Part shown: one piece after another, positions 44,801 through 58,350 of the stretch
How the letters are laid out: each line of letters starts with the position of its first letter
Numbering within the stretch: position 1 is the stretch's first letter
From: Ariolimax columbianus
Lineage: Eukaryota > Mollusca > Gastropoda > Stylommatophora > Arionidae
Length of the DNA: 64,000 nucleotides
Reading direction: 5' to 3'
Assembly (NCBI GenBank): GCA_036924085.1
Contig: JAVGWX010000011.1
Coordinates: 37,920,970 to 37,984,969, forward strand
Translations under genes and position numbers: made by a program
The notes under the pieces: model-generated
Databases searched by the model: none
The model's input: only the letters and a program-made list of their open reading frames with translations
Told to the model about the DNA's origin: nothing

Positions 44801-47800
44801 GTTCTTGCAAGCCTGAGTGATGTAATTGTTTATTGAACCTCTACTTCCTCTTTTCTCCTGAATTTTGCCTTCTAGTATTTTCAATATTGGGCATCCGTGT
44901 CTCATGACCAAGCCAAGACAATCGACATTTCTTTATATTTGTCATTAGTTATCTATGTGACTCAATATCTTTAAACATTTGTTTGTCTTACCTTTTTTTT
45001 TAATGCCCAGTTAATCCTTTACATCCCGCGATAGTACCATATCTCCAAAGCTTCAAATGTCTTCTCTTTGTTTTGGTTTAGGGTCGATGTTTCAGAGCCA
45101 TATTCAGAAGCTCAATATTAATAATACACTTTAATATTTCATCGTATTGCTTATAATCCTTATTCATGTAGGTAAAATATACTTCAGGGTCTTAGAAAAA
45201 AGAGTGCGAGCTAGGGTAGAGCGAATGCTAAGTAAATCACAATGTGGCTTTGGAAAAGATAGAGTATGCTCGCATGCAAAATTTGCAATAAGACAAAGAA
45301 AAGAAAAATCAAAAGAGTATAATAAAGAACTAAATGTGGCCTTCATTGATCAGGAGAAAGTCTTTGATAGGGTCAACAGGTGTAAACTGTGCGGTGTTTG
45401 GGAGGAATACAAAGTTAGGGACAGCTATGGACAATATACGAGCCATGTATGCCAAAATCTAACGTGCGGTTAGAGAAACTGTCAGGCAGACATCCTCATT
45501 CCCAGTGAGGAGTGGGGTGTGTCATGGATGTATGCTATCCCCTCTTGTATTCACCTTTTTGGATAAAGTCATCTCAACAGTCAATTATCACGAGCAATCA
45601 TTCAATAAATTTATTTTCTAAAACGACCAGAGTCTCTTATACAATAAAGTAGAGGATTTACAACACATCGCCTGGCTCGATTCCGCATGTCTAGAGTTTG
45701 TCATGAAGATCAGCTGTGATAAGATGGAAACTATGACAATCAAGCATCAACTGACACAGCGCAGTTTCCATCCTTGGAAACAATCCCTAAAATTGGTACT
45801 GGAAGTTAGAACCTGGGAAGTGTCTTCGCTGATGACAGCAGACTGGACAGAGAGAAATAAAATATAATTAAAAAGGCAAACAAGGTGCACTGCCAGTTAG
45901 CACTGATACTGAAACAGTAACCGAAACGAGTGTCACTACATCCACTAAACGCTGAGAAACACGTTCATCATCTTTGTGTTATGTTATTAGTGTCAAACTT
46001 GGACCCTATTTAACACAAAGGTAAGATTAAAACCTGTGAGATGCGCTGTGTATGAAGTGCAACAGGAAAGACAATTCGCGACAGAATTCGCAACATGATA
46101 CTGAAGAATATGGTGGAGACTATATTGCTTAATTGCTTTATTGACGCAAGAAGATAAAGTGGTCTGGTCATGTGACAAGGATACAGTATGATTAACCTGC
46201 AACAAAATAATTTTACATGGAAGTTTCATGGCAAGACGTCAACCCTTGTGACGATGGATAGAGGGGATACAAAAACACTCCAAAAGTTCAACACGTCGGT
46301 AGCACAAACCTCCCACCTAGCGCTAACCAGAGGTCTAACCATACCTCCTCTCTGTAATGCCGCAAGGCAAGAGAACAAAAGAAGAAGAAGAAGAATCTAT
46401 AGCAGAAATCACTATTTTATTGTATATTCTCACCTCTCCCAAATAATTTAAACTGAAGTTTAGTCCACAGAGACTGACAGCTGGCCATATTTCCAGTAAG
46501 TGGCGCTGTGACCTTGATTCCAACGTCATACATAAGGTGGTCATGAAGGTTTTCTCCTACGGGTAGATCAATCACCACGGGAATCTAGGTAAACCGAAGT
46601 AGCCCCATAATAAAAACATTTAGGCACAGTTAAATAGCAAAACACAAAACCAGATTTGAATTATCTTTGTTAAAGAGCAAACGTATTAATATATTGCAGA
46701 GTTGCCATGAAATTAGTGGTGTAATTTTGTCAAACTGTAAACCGAGCAGCAAGTTCCACAAATGTGTCTTGTTATGAATAATCATTGGGGTCTGAAGATG
46801 CAGCACGTTGAATGAGCTGACAGCAGTAGGAAACTCATAGATGTCTGCTTTCATTAGGGCCAGCAGCCAGAGCTTGCCAAGACCCTTTTATGTCTACAAG
46901 CAGCGGCCTTTGAAACAGTCTGCAATAGTTTAGTCTGGCTAAGAGAATAGGAATCACAATGCAAACTTGGCAGCCAAACAAGTCAGCTAAAATCAAATTT
47001 GTGAGTCCAAAAAGCGCAGATATTGTAGCCTTGCTATAAACTTCAACCACAACATCCTCTTCAGGAGGAACACAAAAGAAGAAGAAGAAGAAGAATGTAC
47101 ATTTCAATTTTTTCATGGAAGCCATATCCAAAACTGCTTTGTGCCAAGCCACCTGAATCCTTCGAACCGCTCTTTTGCATAAGCACATTTGCAAGTCTTT
47201 ACTCATGAATCAACTCACAAGGAGGAAACAGGGCACAATTTTCAAGATATGAACCCTAACAATCAGAAAAACAGAATCCAACCACAACATACTCTAGAGT
47301 GTCAGCTGTGTGTACACCAACACCAAACTGTTGAATATCTTTTTGAGCACCTCTTGCACTCAATGATGCTAGGAAAATGTTTCCTATTCTGAAGATAGAC
47401 AAATGGAACTAAACAGCAGCTAACAAACCTAGGAAAATGTTTCCTATTCTGAAGATAGACAAATGGAACTAAACAGCAGCTAACAAACCTAGGAAAATGT
47501 TTCCTATTCTGAAGATAGACAAATGGAACTAAACAGCAGCTAACAAACGTAGGAAAATGTTTCCTATTCTGAAGATAGACAAATGGAACTAAACAGCAGC
47601 TAACAAACCTAGGAAAATGTTTCCTATTCTGAAGATAGACAAATGGAACTAAACAGCAGCTAACAAACGTAGGAAAATGTTTCCTATTCTGAAGATAGAC
47701 AAATGGAACTAAACAGCAGCTAACAAACCTAGGAAAATGTTTCCTATTCTGAAGATAGACAAATGGAACTAAACAGCAGCTAACAAACCTAGGAAAATAC

Positions 47801-50800
47801 CAACATATTTCACTGGATAAAAGAGCAAAAGCCTGAGTGCTATTTGATGCATAGCAGCAGCAACAACAACCTCGGCACATTTGCAAGATAAATCATTTTT
47901 TGGGATTGGATAGTATATTTTATCTGACTCTTACTAACATGTCTAATTAGTATATTTTATCTGACTCTTACTAACATGTCTAATTAGTATATTTTATCTG
48001 ACTCTTACTAACATGTCTAATTAGTATATTTTATCTGACTCTTACTAACATGTCTAATTAGTATATTTTATCTGACTCTTACTAACATGTCTAATTAGTA
48101 TATTTTATCTGACTCTTACTAACATGTCTAATTAGTATATTTTATCTGACTCTTACTAACATGTCTAATTAGTATATTTTATCTGACTCTTACTAACATG
48201 TCTAATTAGTATATTTTATCTGACTCTTACTAACATGTCTAATTAGTATGTTTTGCCTGATCAAATGTTAGTCTTCTCTCCAAATTTTTTAAAGTAAAAA
48301 TTAGAATCGTCGTTCTAGACCAGGCATTCTGTACTTTGCAAGTAAAGATGGCTGCTTATTTGAATATTTCCTTCAGCACTAAAACAAATTGTTACAGAAA
48401 CAACCACTTTAACAAAGCTCATTAAATGATTTGGCAAGGTCCCAACATTAGTTTGAAGTCATTTATGTATGAAGAACATGTCCACCTCACCAGCTGGCCT
48501 ACAGGAAGTCTGTATCTGAGCACCAACATGGGCTCCTGTAGTGGTGGTTTCTGTAGAAATTCATTAAGATGAGGTTGTTATCATAATTGCCATCATCGCT
48601 ATGATCGTCTATCCACTTGTGCCGGTACGCGTCAAAGGGAGGTGCAATTCTACTTCATGTGCCAGATGTTGTTGTCATTCCTTGTTTCTTCAGTGTCTCA
48701 CTAACACCTTTTATTCATCTTTGTTTTAGTCTCTGTCTTGCTCTGCAGTTCTGTTGTTTGGTGTTGTAGATCTGTGCAGCTGGTAACTTTAGTTGCATTC
48801 TTGCTAGGTGTCCAAACCATTTCACTCCCACACTTTCCATGTATTCCATGCATGGTGTTGCACTCAACTTCGGGTCTGATTTCTTTGTTTCGTACTCTTT
48901 CCAGCATTGTGACCACAACAGCTTTGCTCAAAAAACCTTATTTTGCATACCATGATTTTTTCCTTCTTTTGTTCGACACAGGAAGTAGAGAGTTGATACA
49001 AAAATTATATTTATCAACCGTCTCTCTGTCTCAAATGGGATGTGTTTGTATATGGTGTGAGATAATTTTTTCTTTCTGCATTCTTGAAACCACCTCTATG
49101 TCCACACTTCCATCTTGTGTGAACATGCTGCTCAAGTGTTTGAATTCTCTGACTTATTTATGCTCTGTGCTTTTAACCTGAATATTTAGTGTTTTCTCTT
49201 TTCCCACTGATTTTCAGTGTCCCTGCTTTTGCTGCATTAATCCTCATATTTTAGCTACCACAGGCATTGCCATGGGCATTGGGATGTTCTTGGAGGTTAC
49301 ATTCATCTGAATGAATATTACTTTGACCACCTGCAAAAAAGGGCTCATTCATTGTGGTGGTTTCTGGGCTTTCTTCAGTTGCTTGCACATTAATTTGACT
49401 GTTTTTATGCACTGTTTTTATACACTGTTTTTATATTACCCAATAGCTATCCTTACATTCCATAGATTTCCAGGATTTCAAATAGGTTGTTTCCATCCAC
49501 TTGGTTGAATACAAATATGCGGTTGCTAGCCCCATGGATTACTTTCATGTTTTCTTTGCCTGCAATCCTTGCAAGGTTATAGTGGTCCTATTTTTTCCTC
49601 CCTGCATACCATACAAAATATTTGCGAATAGAAATAAAAGAATAATTAATTACAAATTGTTTGCAATTTCATTTTTTCGGATACAATTTTGTGTGTGTTC
49701 ATCTTGGTTTTCCAATTATAAGGGTTTTTAGCACAGAAGAAAATATTCAATAACAGAGAAGTGCATATTCTCGATCTTTATCTTGATGACCTGTTTCTCA
49801 GCATAGCAGTGGGTCCCAACTTCATCTCCAGCAGACCCTATCTTGTGCAACGGAAGTCCAGTGCATGGTAAGCCTTCCTCCAGAGGCATCTTGACTGTTG
49901 TTGTTTACAGCAAGGGAGTCTGACTAAGACTGCCCAAAGACAAGAACCTACAATCCGCTGATTACAATTCCCCTATGCTCCCTGCTATGTGCTACGATGC
50001 TGAGACAAGGACTATAACAAAATCAGTGGAGGAAAAATTGAGAGTGAACCAGGTTTGGACGGAATTACTCTCTAGAACCAACATATACAAAAATTCCCCA
50101 AGGACAATCATCGTTTATTGGAATTGGGGAATGATGTGGTAATCTATTCAGACAAAGTCAAAACAAGGATGAGCGAGTCACATGTTGCGTAGAACGATGT
50201 TCGATGGAGCATGGCGACAGCAATTTGGTATCCCATGAAAAAGAGACAGCAGTGATGAAGACCTCCAATGCATTGGTAAGATTCCCTTGCTACTGAAGTG
50301 TATATTTATATTCACCAATAAAAATGTCTATAAGTTTGTTCAATCGCTTAGTGCCAGATTAGTTTAGCTGCTGCACAATTTTATAAAACAATACCTTTAA
50401 ACTTTCTAGATGCTTTTTAGGACCAACACCCGACAACATGAGTATCTGTGGAGAGCCAACAGTTCCAGCCGATAAAATGATTTCTTTCCTGGCATAGACA
50501 ATGTACTTCCTTCCATCTTTGATCACTTCAACACCTTCAGCTCTCTTGTTCTTGATGATGACCTGATTTTAAAAGAAAGAAGTTCAATCAAAATGGCTGG
50601 TCTTGATACAAAAAGTTCAATGAAAATGGCTGGTCTTAATACACAAAGTTCAATTAAAAATGGCTGGTCATGATACAAAGAGTTCAATGAAAATGGCTAG
50701 TCATGATACAAAAAGTTCAATTAAAATGGCTGGTCATGATACAACAATTTTTATGAAAATGGCTGGCCATGATACAAAAAGTTAAATGAACCATTAAAAT

Positions 50801-53800
50801 GTGATTAGACACTGTAGATTACATAACTTCTGAAGCATAAGTCAGGATGGCATCAGTATATGTAAAACATTTATTTACATGTTGACCCTGGGCTAAAAAT
50901 TTGAAACATTTAAGACAATGCAGGTAATCCTAGAAAATCTCATGACCTTCTGTAGCTATTATTAGCTTAATGGTCAATCTTAACGCATCTTTAAAAACTT
51001 GCCTGATGTTATTAACACCTATGTACGTAGTAGAATAGCCCATGCAAAATCAGTATTCAAGACCATGAAAGGCATATTGTGTAATAAAACCTTGTTGCTG
51101 GAACTGAGGAAGAGAGTCCTTGGATGCTACGTGGAACCAATACTGACATATGGCAGTGAATCATGGACAATAAGCAAGGGAGCATAGATTTTTGGAAGCA
51201 GCAGAGATGTGGTTTTACAGAACAATACTGTGGATCCCGTGGACTGTAAAGAAGACAAGTGATACAGTGCTCGAGGAAGCACAAACACATAGACAACTTA
51301 TTGCAAGAATCAGAAAAAGGAAGTGATCCTTTTTTGGGCATGTAAAACGCGACTTAGAGCCCGTCGTGACCACATGAAAAATAGCAGAAAATGAGACAGA
51401 GGAAAGCTGAAGGAGAGTATGTTGGACAGTCTGAGAGAATGGGATAAGCGACAATCAACAATTGAGTTGGTAAACAACATATATGATAGAGGGGGATGGA
51501 GGTCCATGAATTGCCAACGCCAAACGACAGGACACCTGATGATGATGATGAGAAGGGTCCTGTCAATATTGTTAGAGTGTCTATTATTTTTCTTACATAA
51601 TTTTTACAGTGATAAAATTATGGAACTATTTGAAAGTACTATCATAGACATATGCTTACCACCTGAAGAAAACTCATAGAAAACATTCCTGACATTGTTA
51701 AACAACAAAAACAGAAAGAAACACCCTAACTGTAAAACACAGAAAGAATCACTACACAAGCAACAACTGGACCCATGCATATGCAGAGGAATCAGCAGCA
51801 AATTCAACAGAGGATGGTGGTGGATGGATCTTTCTGAGTATAATAAACAATACGCAAAGACAGATATCAGTGGCAACTGGACACTTTTCAAGTAATTTCA
51901 GAGCAATGGCAGGCACCTTGAAAACTGAAACAGAAGTTATAAAAAACACAAAGAGACAAATGGTCCTCTTCACAAATGCACTGTCAGTGGATACGACACT
52001 GGGGAGCCAGAAAAAATGCAGATTAAAGGAGCTAACAGTGATACTCTATAAACTATTTCAACGGTTCAAGAGAGTTGAGATACAGTGGATTCCATCTTAT
52101 TGCAATATTTTTGGCAAATGAAGAAGCTGACAGATTGTCAAGAGAAGGTCGAAAGCTACTTCAACTTGATATAGATATAACTTATGGAGAGGCTATGAGG
52201 TTCACCAGATGTAGATACAAGAACAAGTGGGAAGCAGAGCACACAAGTCATCAACAAATTGACTCTGACAGGCCACAACAGACTGAGATACCATCTGTTC
52301 AATGAACTAAAAATAGGACATACAGATGAATGTATCTACTGCACTGACAAGATGACTGCTGAGCATCAGCTAAAAAGGTAGCCAACATACAAGGAACAAA
52401 GGTAGCATATGTAGCCATCACTGATACCAGTCCTGGACAAACTCTATGGAGATACCAATAGCTTCAGACTAACTTTTTTAAGGATATATTCAAGGTGAGT
52501 CTTGAAATCATATTGAAAAGAAAAAGAACAGGAGAAGAAGAAGGAGAAGAAGAAGAAGTACCACTTTTACTATATATTTTATATATGCCCCCTTTTGTCT
52601 TTACAGACAGATTTAAGCGAGTAAAAGTCTCATTTGGTAGCTCTTTTCATAACTTCACTAAACTTAACATCTTTTTTTCTGGTTTAGAAGGCTTTGCAGA
52701 GTCGGTATACAACCAGTTTAATTTACATTTCCTTGCTCCATAAAACTATGCTCACCCAACCTATTCCTGAATGCATTAATTGACCCTACCTTCACTATTT
52801 CCTGTGGCAATGCATTCCACGCATTCACTACTCTCTGACTAAAAACATATTTTCTAATATCTAATCTGGACCTTTCTTCAAATAATTTGAAGCTATGTTC
52901 TCTTGTTCTTGTAGGTTGTTGTATTTTGAAAAACTTGTTATAGTCTAATTTTTCCTTTCCATTGATTATATTATAAACCTGAATTAAATCACCTCCAATT
53001 CTTCTCTTTTCTAGGCAGCTAGTTTTTCAGTCTTTCCTCATAACTATAATTCTGGAATCACACTATCAGTTTTGTTGCTCTTTTTTAAATAATTTCCAGC
53101 ATTACTCTCTACAATAAGAACTCCACACCTAAACACAGTACTCCAATCTAGGTCTAACTAATGCTTTATACAGTTTGACTATCACTTCCTTGCTCCTGTG
53201 TTTAATATTTATTTTTATCATACATAATATTGCATTTGCCTTTTTTACTGCTACCTGACTTGTTCACTCTCCTTACCTGTATGCTCTATTATAACCTCTA
53301 GGCCCATTTTCTATCTTCCTAATGTTTTCTTCTATTTTAAAATTATGTTCCATATTGGATATACCCATGTGGATGACTGTACATTTATCTACATTAAACT
53401 TAATTTGCCAGCTTTCAGATCATTCCCAAATCTTACCTAAATCCAACCAAAATTTATCCAACTCTGCATTAGATGAGACACTATTCCATAATTTTGTGTC
53501 ATCCACAAATTTTGCAATCATGGATCTCATATCAATGTCCAAATCGTTTATATAAATCAAGAACAAAATTGATCCCAAAACTGAGCCCTGTGGCACTCCA
53601 CTCTTTACCTCACACCACTCAAAGTACTCCTTATTTATGACAACTCTTTGGCTTCTTCTTGTTAACTAATTTTCAATTTGGTAACTTTGACACCTATTCC
53701 ATGTGAATTTAACTTTTTAAATAATCCTTCAAGAGGTAGCCTATCAAAGGCCTTTGCAAAATCTAGAAAAATAACACCCACTGACACCTCACCTCATCAT

Positions 53801-56800
53801 TTTAGTGCACTCCTCATGCATGTCAACAGATTTGTTAAGCATGATCTCCATTTAGTAAACCCATGTTGCCTATTCCTGATTATATTAAACCATGATTAGA
53901 TCATGGCTGATCTTGCTATTTCAGACAAGCACACTTTACCACAGTGAGTGCAGGTCTTGGATAAAGGGTTACATTTACTATGGGCAAGGACACATCCCTG
54001 CTTGACTGCAATCTCAACTTCAAAGCTGTCATTTGTACTACTATTGAACTGTACCCTTGTCTCTCCTGTCCTCATGGAATGAGACAATGAGTTTCAGAAG
54101 TTTTGAGGGCAGCCAATATATTCCAATATCTTATATAATCCAAGTCTGCAGACTGGGACAAACATCTTTGTGAGGTCAACGAACAAACTTGCGATGTGGC
54201 AACTAAAAAAAACTAAATGACACTATGGAAACTGTTCTATTGTGTCACCTTTGCAACATGAGAATGTATGGCTACATCTAGGTTAGGTCTGTCAACGGCT
54301 GAATGTATAAAAGCTCGACTTGTGCTCTGTCTCTCACCGTTAAGAGAATTAACTTGCGATTGAGAAATACCTGCAGGAAAATGGATGATGTTTAAAATAT
54401 GAATAGAAGCCACATAATGAAAACATATGGTTACTTTAGCTTATCATAGACGTAAACTTGTATGAGTGTGTCACATTTTATTAAATATATAGTCAAACAT
54501 CATTCTGTAGAGGTTGATAGTGTGTCATATTTTCTTCATTAAACAGTCATACACCATGTTTTATGGATTGTGATATGTCACATTTTCTTCATTAAACAGT
54601 CATACACCATGTTGTATTGGTTGTGAGCGTCAATTAATTGTTTGTGGTTAATATATCTTTTTAATCATACCTAACATTACATTTGCCTTTACACTGCTAC
54701 CTGGACTTGCTCACTCACCTTACCTGTAATGATCTATTATAACGCCTTGGTCCCTTTTCTAATATTGTTTTCGCCCATTTTGTAATTATGTTCCATATTG
54801 GATCTACCCATGTGTATAACTGTACCAGTTATATACATTACACTCCATTTACCAGCTCACAGATAATTCTAGAATTTGATCTAAATCCGATCTCAACATA
54901 TCCACATCTGCTTCACATGAGTCACTACTCCATAGTTTTGTGTCATCAGCGAATTTTGCAATCGTGGATCCGATATCAATGTAAAAATCGTTTATACGAG
55001 GAGTGTTCAAATGAAACCGGAACAAACTGCAACAAGTGAACATATGTACGATGTGCATGATGACGTCACCTCTTGTGTAAATAGCACATACCAGCCGTCA
55101 AGTTTGCAATATTGCATTATCCTCTGACTCATAGTTTCCTCAGTAGACCGTTGAAAATATGGCGGGTGTGATACGGAATCTAACAGCTGAAGGATGTCGA
55201 CCAGTTGACATTCATCGCAGAATGTAGGCAGTGTATGGGGACAAAAGTGTGGAAGACAACAGTGAAGAACTGGACAACGATATTTAAAGAAGAACGTGAG
55301 TTAACGAAAGACCTTCAGAGACCAAGTCAGGTGCATATTGTTCCGTTAACCCACGCCCTTCTTTAAACATCCAAGAAACATTAAACCAATGATCTATATA
55401 GTTTGACTTTCACTACCTTACTCTTATGTGTAAAGTTTCTTTTAAACATACCTTACATTGCATTAGCCTTTTTCACGGTCATCTAGACTTACACCTGCAC
55501 CTTACCTGCATGATCTATTATAACATGTTATATTTTCCGTAAACTAATAAAGACATGATGTAACACTTTACCACTTGACAATAGACACTGCACCACCTTA
55601 CCTTCCATAGTTTTGCCATTGAAGTCTATGTTATGTGGATAACCAATAGCTTGTGCAGCTTCGATGATCTTCCATATTATCGGTCTAGAGTCGATGCGAT
55701 GAATGGTAAACGGACCCCCACGACCATGATACTCTGCAGCAAGTCATGCAAGTTAAATTATTATGGAACACTGAAGTGATAATTTACTTTATAAAGCTGA
55801 AGTGATACTGTCTCTGTAAGTCATGCAAGTGAAATAATTATGGAACACTGAAGTGATAATTTACTTTATAAAGCTGAAGTGATACTCTCTGTGTAACTCA
55901 TGAAAGTGATACAATTATAGAACATTGAATTAATTATTTACTTTATAAAACTGAAGTGATACGCTCTATACAAGTCAAGAAAGTAATACAATTATAGAGC
56001 ACTGAAATTATAATTTTCTTTTTAAAATTAAAGTGATATTCTACAAAACTAGTTACGACTACTACTTAATAGTAGAATACTGTCCAGCTCATGACATTGC
56101 ACAAGCTTTTGTTATTCATACAGACCAAAAGCTGGCAGTGTGCAGTAGTTCTTTTGTTTTACAAAATAATTTGTGAACAATATATACAATATAGGTAAGA
56201 CAAATGGTATCCTCGAGCAAACTTAACCACTAACTGAAATGAGGTGTTAAAGACATCAGTACATTAAGCAACAGCTTGTGTGAGGTGAGGTGGCCAATTC
56301 CCTACCTCACTGCATCTTCCTTTACTAACCATAAATTAGGTACTCTTTTACAGCTGTGTCAATTGAAGCATGAAGCCACATGATGTGACAACGGCAGGGT
56401 TAGTTAATGCATTCAAAAATAGATTGGATACTCACTTTTAGTGTCGGTGGAGTGAAGTAAACTAGTAGTATACAGAATATGTAGAACCCCCTAAACCAGT
56501 ATAATGAAGTTAAGTCAAGTTATGATGGTAGTGGGAGTTGAACTCAACACCTTTGCAATGAAAACCGAGTGATCTGCCACCACACTAATGCTCGATTTAA
56601 TAGATACAATAATAACATAATGAATAAATGAGTTTTCCTCCGAATCAAAAGTAGAAAAAGAAGAAGTTTACAGTTCCTAAAACATTACAATTTACAAAGT
56701 ACAGTGCAGCATAACATTTAACCAACATAGATACTTATAAATAAAAATATATGACATATTTTTACATTCGCCTTATTTCCTAAAGTAAAATATGTTGTAC

Positions 56801-58260
56801 TGTATTTTGTACTTATCATTACAGTGCACATGACTTCAGAATGATCTTTAAAATATTTTTACATCCTGTAAATGCACGACTTTATGTTCAAGGATCACAT
56901 GCAAGACTTGTTCATGAACTGTGGAATTAATTATTTAGTTACACCTCCTCACAGTTGAGCGTTTGACATGCTCTATTTAATATAGGCTGTAAATATGCGA
57001 CGGTCTGAATATTAAAAAAAACTGGAGACCATACAAAAATACATTTTTTAATAAAGGCTTTTATTAGTTGGAAAGTTGGTGCTCGTCTGTTGATATTCTT
57101 TAAAAAAATTCCTTTTTGGAATCGCATACGACGTCACAAATTGTGTGAAATGTTTGGATACTACTGACTGTTCTAATAACGCACTGGGTGGACATACTTC
57201 TGCTCGATCGTCTCAGGTTTGACTTACGATTAACGTCAAAGGTCTGCAGGTTGTGAATTGCATATTCATTGATTGCAATGTCAATACCCAAGAGATGGAC
57301 ATTGATCATCCACAGATTATTACCCCTACCCATATCATTATCCACATCTACAGTTCCTGATGTGGGCACATATAAGGCGATAATGCTAGCTCGTTCATTG
57401 TCATGAACCCCAGCATGACCAGGTCATTAGACCGTCTTCTGCGTTCCTGCTAGAAATGCAGTCCAGTTGCTAGAACAAAGTTCAGTCCTTTCCAATTCTG
57501 GACAAAGCTACTTCGCCTCTGGTCATGTTTGATATCGTAGTTCTTCATGGGCTAGGCAGTTGGTTGGTTGACCATTTCCTCTACTCTGTCTATCTGCGAC
57601 CATTGGGTTAGCAGAGGTGTCGGTCGAGTCGAGAGCGCTGACTGTTCCTTCCTGGTTGTAGATTGTAAGAATTACGCCGGGGCGTGAGCCGAGGTTTTCG
57701 CATGATAATAACCTGTGGTTGCGTGTGCATTCTATAGTCATTTCTCCCAGTATATGCGCTGTTGCTAACACACTACGTCTTTTGGTCAGACGCTTGTCGA
57801 CTCTATGTCGGCTTCGGCTAAGAACTGTTGCCTTTGATAGCACTTCTGTCCCTTCATCATAAGGACGGAGAGTTCAATATGATGACTGCCGTTGTTAAGG
57901 AGTTCACAGAGTAGAGTTCGTAGTAGAGTAGCTGCAGAAGAGAGGTCAGGCATTTGCCTTCCATAAAACGATGAACAGTAAAGGCGGGCGATCTAATCCC
58001 GCAGGTTCTAAAGTGACCGCTGGTCTCACGGGAGGTGGGACCAGAATTCCTGTATACTGAGTTGCCTCCAGACATCTTGACATGTCTTGCCACTAGTCCA
58101 AGGTAGTTCAGGATCGGAGAGTGAGGTTGAGGACCAGTGCAGTTTCTTCCTCACAAAAATCTAAATACAGCGCAAGCTACATCATCAAGACAAAACCGTC
58201 TGCTGATGTCGTGATTTTTGCTTACGATAGGCAACCAACCAACCAAACAGCCAAGAATCC

Positions 58261-58350
<90 letters not shown>

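Noticed and set aside
47302..47886. 194-codon minus frame with a perfect 20-residue repeat
   Set aside because: The 60-bp period keeps the frame open by itself. The homologous LINE frame is on the other strand, and no signal or family motif is present.
47368..48243. CRISPR-like arrays
   Set aside because: Repeats are directly adjacent with no unique spacers, and the DNA is clearly animal.
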